Of a DNA stretch of 19,464 nt, positions 14,582-19,464 are shown in pieces. Position 1 is the first letter of the stretch. Each line of letters opens with the position of its first letter. The notes below the pieces were generated by a model, which searched no databases, had not been told where the DNA came from, and saw only the letters and a list, made by a program, of their open reading frames with translations. A program made the position numbers and the translations under genes. Origin of the DNA: an uncultured Collinsella sp. (lineage in GTDB: Bacteria > Actinomycetota > Coriobacteriia > Coriobacteriales > Coriobacteriaceae); NCBI GenBank assembly GCA_900545165.1, contig UQYA01000030.1:1-19464 (forward strand). The letters run 5' to 3'.

Positions 14582-14630
14582 GGAGTGTCCCAAACTGCCG
14601 GCAAAAAAGGAACGTCTCTATCTGCCGCAT
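14582..14630 (+). repeat. Dispersed 50-bp repeat, copy 3
   Basis: Begins GGAGTGTCCCAAACTGCCGG at 14582, with the second half-unit GGAACGTCTCTATCTGCCG at 14609. It is the closest relative of copy 1. It starts 26 bp after the ATPase stop codon. Copies 2 and 3 therefore flank the ATPase gene in the same orientation. Confidence 0.75.
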
Positions 14631-14672
14631 TCCCGAAGCAAGGCAACGCCGATGTTTTGGCAACGGCAGCGA

Positions 14673-14771
14673 GCGGGCCGCATTTGAGACAAGGTGACGT
14701 GAAACGAAAGGGCGCTAACCTTCTGGTCGCGCCCTTGAAGTTGAACGTCAGATTGTCCAAATGCGGCCCGC
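14673..14771. repeat. Nested fold-back between convergent ATPase and lacC genes
   Basis: The outer arm GCGGGCCGCATTTGAGACAA (14673-14692) pairs with 14753-14771 with a 1-nt bulge. A second stem pairs TGACGT (14695-14700) with ACGTCA (14745-14750), and an inner stem AAGGGCGC (14708-14715) with GCGCCCTT (14729-14736). It may act as a two-way terminator. GGCCGCATTTGA is also in the loop of the 3559-3671 hairpin. Confidence 0.7.
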
Positions 14772-14788
14772 GCAGCGTCGAGCCGTTG

Positions 14789-14808
14789 CGCGGTTTGGTA
14801 AAACCGCG
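14789..14808 (-). terminator. Hairpin just after lacC, possible terminator
   Basis: An exact 8-bp stem, CGCGGTTT / AAACCGCG, around GGTA lies 6 bp beyond the lacC stop codon. No T run follows on the minus strand, so intrinsic termination is uncertain. The larger fold-back next to it may contribute. Confidence 0.4.
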
Positions 14809-14813
14809 TAACC

Positions 14814-15749
14814 CTACAGCTCCGTTACTTCAACGTTGTTGTAGATCTCGTCCCAGCGGTCCATGACCAGGTGGCCGGTCTTGGGATCCATGGCGTTGAG
14901 CTTACCGCAGGTATTGGCGGTCTTGAGCACGGTGACGTCGTCGGCACCAGCAGCAATGGCATGCGCAAAACCGGCGATGGTCGAGTCACCGGAACCCGTC
15001 GCGTTCACAGCCGCAATCGCAGGCGTCTTGGCGCGGAACGCGCGGCCCTCATGGAAGCCCACCGAACCGGCAGCGCCCATCGAAACGACAACCCAGGGGA
15101 TACCGGCAAAACGGTCATCGGCGGCAAGCGCCTCGCGCAGGGCATCGACATCATCGGTCGTAAAGGACGTACCCAGCAGGCCGTTAATCTCGGTCAGGTT
15201 GGGCTTTACGAGCTCAGGCTTAGCGTCGGACTCCAGCGCGGCCTCCAGCGATGCACCCGAGGTATCGAGCAGCACCTTGGCGCCCGCCTCCTCGGCGATC
15301 TTGACGAGCTCGGCATAGTAGCCGGCATCGACGCCACGCGGCAGCGAGCCCGAAAGCGTCACAACGTCCGCCTTCGCTGCAAGCTCGGCAAACTTGGCCG
15401 TAAAGGCCTCGAGCTCGGCCGGGGCGATCTGCGGGCCGCTCTCCAGCAGCTCGGTCTGATTGCCCTCGTGCAGAATATTCAAGCAAATGCGCGTCTCACC
15501 GGCGATGGGCACAAAGTCGTTCTTGACGCCGTCGGCATCCATGAGCTCGGCCATATAGGCACCCATGTGGCCACCGAGTAGACCGGTCGCGAGCACGTCA
15601 TCGCCCAGCTGCAGCAGCACGCGGCTCACGTTGAGGCCCTTGCCGCCAGCGGTCTTTTCGGGCGTCACGCGGTTTACATCGTCGATGATCAGCTTATCGA
15701 GCTGATAGCGCGTATCAATCGACGGGTTCATGGTAACGGTCAGAATCAT
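14814..15749 (-). CDS. lacC: Tagatose-6-phosphate kinase
   Basis: A PfkB-family kinase of 311 aa that phosphorylates tagatose-6-phosphate to tagatose-1,6-bisphosphate. The opening MILTVTMNPSID, the N-terminal signature TAGGKGLNVSRVL (33-45) and the C-terminal NATGSGDSTIAGF, with catalytic Asp255, closely follow LacC. 1-Phosphofructokinase (FruK) is the nearest alternative; the GSGDST text and the lacAB neighbours favour LacC. The ATG at 15749 follows AGGAG by 7 nt. It is the last gene of lacA-lacB-lacC, 85 bp after lacB. The product would be the substrate of the GatY-type aldolase at 5398-6255. Confidence 0.92.
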   Translation of the reverse strand: MILTVTMNPSIDTRYQLDKLIIDDVNRVTPEKTAGGKGLNVSRVLLQLGDDVLATGLLGGHMGAYMAELMDADGVKNDFVPIAGETRICLNILHEGNQTELLESGPQIAPAELEAFTAKFAELAAKADVVTLSGSLPRGVDAGYYAELVKIAEEAGAKVLLDTSGASLEAALESDAKPELVKPNLTEINGLLGTSFTTDDVDALREALAADDRFAGIPWVVVSMGAAGSVGFHEGRAFRAKTPAIAAVNATGSGDSTIAGFAHAIAAGADDVTVLKTANTCGKLNAMDPKTGHLVMDRWDEIYNNVEVTEL

Positions 15750-15834
15750 ATTGAACTCCTGTTTAGAAAACCGGCCCGCGCCCCTCACAGAAACGCGAGC
15801 CGTCAACGGACTAGTTAATTACGCCGGAACCCCA

Positions 15835-16359
15835 CTAGTCGTGGTATTCGCCGCGGTCCCACTTCTCCAGGAACTCGTCAAAGAAGTGCGGGTCAGCCTG
15901 AGCCTCGGCGTCGGCCTTATTGCAGGCATCGATCTTGGCGATCAGGGCATCGTGCTCGGGGGTCTTCTCGTAGGGCTCCTCCAGGAAGGCAAGCATGATG
16001 TCGGCCATCAGGAACTCGCCGGTAATCTTGCCGCCAAAGCCCACGATGTTGGCGTTGAGCTCGCGACGGGCATACAGGGCAGAGGTCATGTCGCGGACCA
16101 GGGCGCAGCGGGCGCCGGGAACCTTGTTGACGGCGTTGGTGATGCCGATGCCGGTGCCGCACAGGGCCACGCCAAAGTCGGCCTTGCCGCTGGCAACAGC
16201 CTCGCCCACGGCCTTACCGTAGATGGGATAGTGCGTACGGGTGTGGCTGTAGGTGCCGCAGTCGAGCACCTTGTAGCCAGCCTGCTCCAGGCGGTCGGCC
16301 AGATAGATCTTCTCGTCCGTAACGATATGGTCGCAACCGATTGCGATGGTCTTCTTCAT
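15835..16359 (-). CDS. lacB: Galactose-6-phosphate isomerase subunit LacB
   Basis: A 174-aa RpiB/LacAB-family subunit. With LacA it converts galactose-6-phosphate to tagatose-6-phosphate. The protein follows LacB of lactic acid bacteria almost throughout: AIGCDHIVTDEK, TYSHTRTHYPIYGK, LCGTGIGITNAVNKVPG, ALVRDMTSALYARRELNAN and the C-terminal KWDRGEYHD. Cys in LCGTGIG is the position of the isomerase catalytic Cys of the family. The ATG at 16359 has AAAGGA about 7 nt upstream. It lies 63 bp after lacA and 85 bp before lacC on one strand, with no terminator between. Gene order and length (usual about 171 aa) are standard. Confidence 0.96.
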   Translation of the reverse strand: MKKTIAIGCDHIVTDEKIYLADRLEQAGYKVLDCGTYSHTRTHYPIYGKAVGEAVASGKADFGVALCGTGIGITNAVNKVPGARCALVRDMTSALYARRELNANIVGFGGKITGEFLMADIMLAFLEEPYEKTPEHDALIAKIDACNKADAEAQADPHFFDEFLEKWDRGEYHD

Positions 16360-16422
16360 CAGAACGTCCTTTCGTCTGAATTCACAAGTTGAGGTAGAAG
16401 TTCGAGTTCTCGGTGGCTCTCG

Positions 16423-16851
16423 TTAGGCCATCTTGTTGAGCATGTCGACACGGATCTGGTGACGGCCGCCGGCGTACTGGGCGCGCAGGAACTCGCGGGC
16501 GATCTTCTTGGCGACCTCGGTGCCCACAACGCCCGGGCCCATGGTGACCATGCGCGAGCCGTTGTGCTCGCGGGTCATGTAGGCGGAACGCTCGTCGGAA
16601 ATGTTGGCGACGACCATGCCCTTAATCTTGACGGCGGCCATATAGGAGCCGACGCCGTACTTATCGAATGCGAAGCCCTGGGAATCCTTGTGCTCCAGCA
16701 GGTCCTTGGCAACGGCGGTCGCGGAATCGACAAAGTCCGCGGCAGGGGTCTCGGAATAGTCGACGACCTCGTGACCGTCGGCGATGAGCATCTCCTTGAT
16801 GGACTCCTTCATCGACATACCGTCGGCATCGGAAGCGATTACAACCCTCAT
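16423..16851 (-). CDS. lacA: Galactose-6-phosphate isomerase subunit LacA
   Basis: A 142-aa partner subunit of LacB, of the same RpiB-like fold. Recognisable text includes VVIASDADGMSMKE at the start, FDKYGVGSYMAAVKIKGM, ANISDERSAYMTREHNGSRM and VVGTEVAKKIAREFL. The length matches LacA (about 141 aa). Where LacB has the LCGTGIG catalytic loop, LacA has KYGVGS without Cys, as usual for this subunit. The ATG at 16851 has AAGGAGG 5 nt upstream, a very strong site. It is the first gene of the operon and is preceded by an AT-rich region with phased GTTC/GAAC boxes. No PTS permease or phospho-beta-galactosidase gene follows. Confidence 0.95.
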   Translation of the reverse strand: MRVVIASDADGMSMKESIKEMLIADGHEVVDYSETPAADFVDSATAVAKDLLEHKDSQGFAFDKYGVGSYMAAVKIKGMVVANISDERSAYMTREHNGSRMVTMGPGVVGTEVAKKIAREFLRAQYAGGRHQIRVDMLNKMA

Positions 16852-16935
16852 GACATCCTCCTTGAGAGATACGCAGGTGCGTAGTTTCTGTTTGGAAGTG
16901 TTGAATCGCGTTCAGGTCCGGGCATCTGAATGTGC

Positions 16936-17021
16936 GGTTCTTCACTGTTCATGTTTATTTGAACACATTCGAACAGTAACTGCAACAACTATTTGTTTAT
17001 CTTTGTTCTTTTTTGAACAAA
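16936..17021 (-). promoter_or_regulatory. lacABC control region with phased GTTC/GAAC boxes
   Basis: GTTC or GAAC cores start at 16937, 16947, 16961, 16971, 17005 and 17015, so each neighbouring pair is 10 bp apart. The last pair forms an exact dyad TTTGTTC (17002-17008) / GAACAAA (17015-17021) around six T. DeoR-family regulators use such AT-rich GTTC-type sites, and the DeoR protein at 6590-7393 is a candidate. The spacer 16852-17160 is otherwise AT-rich and empty, apart from a terminator. Confidence 0.55.
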
Positions 17022-17089
17022 TACCGTTTACGGATGATTGCTGACCGTTTGGATTCAGGGAATGCCCGGCTTGTCACGTATTCAACAAA

Positions 17090-17126
17090 CAAAAAGGGCG
17101 GCCGAGAACGCATCTCGGCCGCCCTT
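17090..17126 (-). terminator. Terminator of the membrane-protein gene
   Basis: An exact 14-bp stem AAGGGCGGCCGAGA (17094-17107) / 17113-17126 around ACGCA is followed on the minus strand by a T-rich tail. It begins 35 bp after the stop codon at 17161. Confidence 0.88.
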
Positions 17127-17160
17127 CTTACGGTTGGTTTTCCAAACATCGCTTTGCCGC

Positions 17161-18192
17161 CTACTCGGACTGTCCGCCCTTTTTGGCGTGCTTGGAAGGA
17201 GCGCTCAGAAAGCGGCCCGTCAGATAGTTCGCGGGACCGGAGATATCGATCCCCAGCAGTACGTGTCCCAGCCACAGGAACGCCACGAGCACCAGCAGCG
17301 GGATAACGCACGAAGTCACGATCATCACGATGACGCCTTCAATCAGATCGGTTACCTGCCGCACGATCTCATCGGTCATCTGCTTGGCGCCGCTGGTCAC
17401 CGACGTAACAAGGCTCGATGCCCCATCAGTCAACTGCTCGAGCACGTTTTTGGACGCCGTGGTCTCGGATTTTTTCTTGTTCGATTTTGAGCTGGTCTCG
17501 GCTGACTTGTCCGTGGTGTCGGCCGCGTCCGCAGCGTCCGCAGCCTTTTGCTCAGCTTGCTCAATACTTACGCGATACGTTTCATCGACCTTTTGCGACA
17601 CCCATACGCTCGCGGGCACGAGCGCCATGCCGATCACGGCAACCACCAGTACGCGTGTCGCCACACGGCGCAGAACAGTGCTCGTGCTCCAGCGCCCGTG
17701 AATGCCGAGCGACACCGCAAAGAGCACCAACGCAAACGGGATTAAGATGCCCAAGCCAACCGACCACAAAATGGTTAGCAGGTATTTCTCGAGGTAGAGC
17801 ACGGCAAGCACGATACCAAGGTTGCCTGAAAGCTGCGCGAGCTGCTCGGCAACCGGCGTTCCCGTATCACCCGGCAGCGCGGTAATGCCCGCAGACAGCG
17901 CCACGCACGAGGTCGTGAGCGCCAGTACGTTACCCTTCTTTTGGTCGATGACCTCGATGGTGGAGTCCCAAGTTTTGGTATCGGCGAAATGCGGACGAGC
18001 TACAAAGCCCGACAGCAGCGCCAGGACCACGAGCGCAACGATAAAGCCAATCTGCAGCTTTTTGTTTGCGCACACGACATCGGACAGACTGGGCTGCAGC
18101 TCGGTTACCGTCGTGTGCTCGGTTATCTGGACAGGACGCCCATGAGCCATCTCGTGCGCGTCTCTTTTTTGTATTGACCCGTTATCCGGCAT
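17161..18192 (-). CDS. Multi-pass membrane protein of unknown function
   Basis: A 343-aa protein I do not recognise. A hydrophilic N-terminus (1-43) leads to about six hydrophobic segments: roughly 45-65, 88-106, 125-143, 145-163, 176-198 and 284-312. Between the last two is a soluble stretch of about 80 residues rich in Ala, Lys, Ser, Asp and Glu (AEQKAADAADAADTTDK..., SKSNKKKSE), likely a flexible or helical linker. The tail after the last segment is short and basic. There is no catalytic motif or signal peptidase site. The ATG at 18192 has GAGGAGG 7 nt upstream. It stands alone with its own terminator and is not obviously linked to the lac genes. Confidence 0.8.
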   Translation of the reverse strand: MPDNGSIQKRDAHEMAHGRPVQITEHTTVTELQPSLSDVVCANKKLQIGFIVALVVLALLSGFVARPHFADTKTWDSTIEVIDQKKGNVLALTTSCVALSAGITALPGDTGTPVAEQLAQLSGNLGIVLAVLYLEKYLLTILWSVGLGILIPFALVLFAVSLGIHGRWSTSTVLRRVATRVLVVAVIGMALVPASVWVSQKVDETYRVSIEQAEQKAADAADAADTTDKSAETSSKSNKKKSETTASKNVLEQLTDGASSLVTSVTSGAKQMTDEIVRQVTDLIEGVIVMIVTSCVIPLLVLVAFLWLGHVLLGIDISGPANYLTGRFLSAPSKHAKKGGQSE

Positions 18193-18285
18193 TTGGATAC
18201 CTCCTCAGTCCGGCGTTTAATTCGAAAGGAAGTATACCCACCGAGCAAAAATCGAACGAGAGGACGAACGGAGCGCGCCAAGACT

Positions 18286-18316
18286 GTCCCCAATGACTAG
18301 TCGTTTAAGAACGTCC
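18286..18316. repeat. Dispersed palindromic repeat, second copy, apparently interrupted
   Basis: GTCCCCAATGACTA (18286-18299) and CGTTTAAGAACGTCC (18302-18316) match the repeat at 180-210 with one substitution but in permuted order, and GACTAGTC forms a dyad at their joint. Continuation of the repeat unit after 18316 would read CCAA. Instead the sequence changes to the GC-rich element. Confidence 0.6.
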
Positions 18317-18565
18317 ATTACAGTCGAAATTGTCAGCCTGGGACCGTCTCGGGCTACGATTGAGGCGCGCCCAGAACGGGCCGCCGACCGGGCGCCCGCG
18401 CACGGCCGAACGTCCCTGCCCCCGAGAGGGCCTGTTGGGTGCTGCCGGCGCGGGGCGCGCCGCCCCCGACGGCTGATAGGAAAGTGCCGGGCAGGTGCCG
18501 CGGCTGGTAATGTGAGTGCCGAGGGGGAGGCCATCCGGTCGAACGACTACCGGAAGGATACCACC
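18317..18565 (+). ncRNA. Candidate bridge RNA region of the IS110 element
   Basis: IS110-group elements such as IS621 encode a structured guide (bridge) RNA in the non-coding end upstream of the transposase. This leader has the right position and length and is rich in potential stems, for example GCGCCC (about 18367-18372) with GGGCGC (about 18388-18393). I cannot assign the target- and donor-binding loops by eye. The exact RNA ends are unknown. Confidence 0.35.
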
Positions 18566-19413
18566 GTGAAAGCGCCATCCACCAGACCCACGGCCGTGCT
18601 CGGCCTGGACGTCGGCAAGTCGTCGCACTGGGCCTGCCTGATCGACCGCGACGGGGAGGTGCTGGCCAGCGCCCCCGTCCGCAACAGGGAGGCCGAGCTC
18701 GACGCGTTGTTCGCCTCCGCGCCCGCCGGCACGCTCGTCGTCGTCGACCAGTTCCGCAACATAGGGTCCCTCGCCGTGAGGCGGGCCCGCGCCGCGGGGC
18801 TCGGGGTCGCCTACCTGCCCGGGCTCGCCGCCAGCCGCGCCGCGGGCCTGTTCGCCGGCGAGGCCAAGACCGACGAGCGCGACGCCGCGGTGATCGCGCG
18901 GACCGCCCTGGGCGTGCCGGACTCCCTGTCGGGGGTCCCGGGCCGCGGCGAGGCCCTCGAGGCCGCCCGCGCCCTCTCGTCGCAGCGCGACCACGTCGTC
19001 GCCTGCGCGACCAGGGACAAGAACCGCCTGCGCGCGGTGCTGCTCGAGTCCTGCCCGGCCCTCGAGGCCGCGGTCGACCTGTCGGACCGGCGGTGGCTGG
19101 AGCTGCTCGCCGGGTTCGGCGGGGCGTGGGGGATCGCCCGCTCCGGGGCCGAGGGCCCGCGGGCCGAGGCCGCCGGGGAGGCCGCGGCCGCCTCCACCGC
19201 GCCCCCGCCGGCGCTCGTCGAGGCCGAGAACAGGCAGGTCAGGTTCCTGGCCGCCCGGATATCGGAGGCCCTCGACGAGGCCGGGGCCCTCGAGGCCGAG
19301 ACGGCGGCGCTGCTCGAGGGCGACGAGACCTACGCGTGCCTGCTCACCGTGCCCGGCATCGGCCCGAGGACCGCGGCGCAGCTCGCGGTGTCGGTCGACA
19401 TCGGGAGGTTCCC
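18566..19413 (+). pseudogene. IS110-family transposase, interrupted
   Basis: The N-terminal 282 residues of a DEDD transposase/recombinase. The GTG at 18566 follows GGAAGGA by about 7 nt. The RuvC-like acidic residues are visible: Asp15 (LGLDVGK), Asp61 (VVVDQ, where Glu is usual), and Asp103 and Asp106 (KTDERDAA). The C-terminal Tnp_20 domain begins at VPGIGPRTAA (262-271) but stops after DIGRF. From 19414 the frame runs into unrelated sequence. The conserved C-terminal segment with the catalytic Ser is therefore lost. The frame stays open to the window end, so a fusion tail could be read, but the enzyme should be inactive. GC and codon use are extreme compared with the neighbours. Confidence 0.82.
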
Positions 19414-19464
19414 TGTTAGCGCTAATCTAAAATTGACCACTTTCGCAAACGCATCTCGCCGAAT
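19414..19464. mobile_element. Likely terminus of an IS21-like element inserted in the IS110 transposase
   Basis: Sequence composition changes abruptly from about 75% GC to AT-rich text starting TGTTAGCGCTAATC and followed by AAAATTGACCAC. TGT-start ends with an AATTGACC segment are, from memory, common for IS21-family elements. Only 51 bases are in the window, so no istA or istB gene is visible. The family call is tentative; the junction itself is clear. Confidence 0.5.

Larger units (their letters stand above)
18317..19413 (+). mobile_element. IS110-family insertion sequence, 5' part
   Basis: A segment with far higher GC than its surroundings carries an IS110-type transposase after a 249-bp non-coding leader. 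The left edge is placed where the dispersed repeat at 18286-18316 breaks off; this is an estimate. The right part is missing because a different sequence starts at about 19414. IS110 elements have no long terminal inverted repeats, so none are expected. Confidence 0.7.

Noticed and set aside
15750..15806. Longer lacC start at 15806
   Set aside because: LacC proteins begin MILTVTMNPSID, and that ATG has its own AGGAG site.
18305..18994. 229-codon minus-strand open frame at the IS110 element
   Set aside because: It is antisense to the transposase in about 75% GC sequence, where stop codons are rare.
1..19464. tRNA, rRNA or riboswitch genes
   Set aside because: I looked for cloverleaf-like and known aptamer patterns in the spacers and saw none that I could support by eye.

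Overview
The window reads as the chromosome of a high-GC gut actinobacterium of the Collinsella / Coriobacteriia type. This is an inference from GC-rich coding bias, protein style and the mix of carbohydrate genes. No rRNA or marker gene is present to prove it. There are about 14 convincing protein genes, one interrupted transposase, no tRNA or rRNA genes that I can see, and an unusual density of fold-back repeats between genes.

Layout. 1-477: repeat-rich spacer. 478-3454 (minus): an FtsX-type permease and its ATPase, a BceAB-like peptide-resistance transporter, with an 11-bp-phased repeat upstream. 3704-4690 (plus): a NUDIX hydrolase fused to a Vsr-type mismatch endonuclease. 4691-5397: a spacer with one doubtful small ORF and a perfect 35-bp-arm hairpin. 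5398-6255 (minus): a GatY/KbaY-type class II aldolase, divergent from a DeoR-family regulator (6590-7393, plus). 7458-8618 (minus): a flavodiiron protein. 8748-9779 (minus): a LacI-family regulator, divergent from galK-galT (10118-12942, plus), with three copies of one operator-like sequence between them. 13255-14556 (plus): an AAA/DUF4143 ATPase preceded by three 33-bp tandem repeats. 14814-16851 (minus): a lacA-lacB-lacC operon. 17161-18192 (minus): an unrecognised multi-pass membrane protein. 18317-19464: the 5' part of a very GC-rich IS110-family element, interrupted by what looks like the end of an IS21-like element.

How the genes fit together. Two galactose routes lie side by side. GalK and class II GalT make up two steps of the Leloir pathway and are probably controlled by the LacI-family protein. 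LacAB (galactose-6-phosphate isomerase) and LacC (tagatose-6-phosphate kinase) lead to tagatose-1,6-bisphosphate, which the GatY-type aldolase about 9 kb away could cleave; no class I lacD is in the window. The DeoR regulator beside the aldolase is the natural candidate to control the tagatose branch. No sugar transporter, PTS, beta-galactosidase or galE is visible, so substrate entry is encoded elsewhere.

Most worth a second look: the NUDIX-Vsr fusion, the 33-bp repeat array at the ATPase promoter, the family of long intergenic hairpins and dispersed repeats, and the candidate bridge-RNA region of the IS110 element with its insertion point inside a dispersed repeat.
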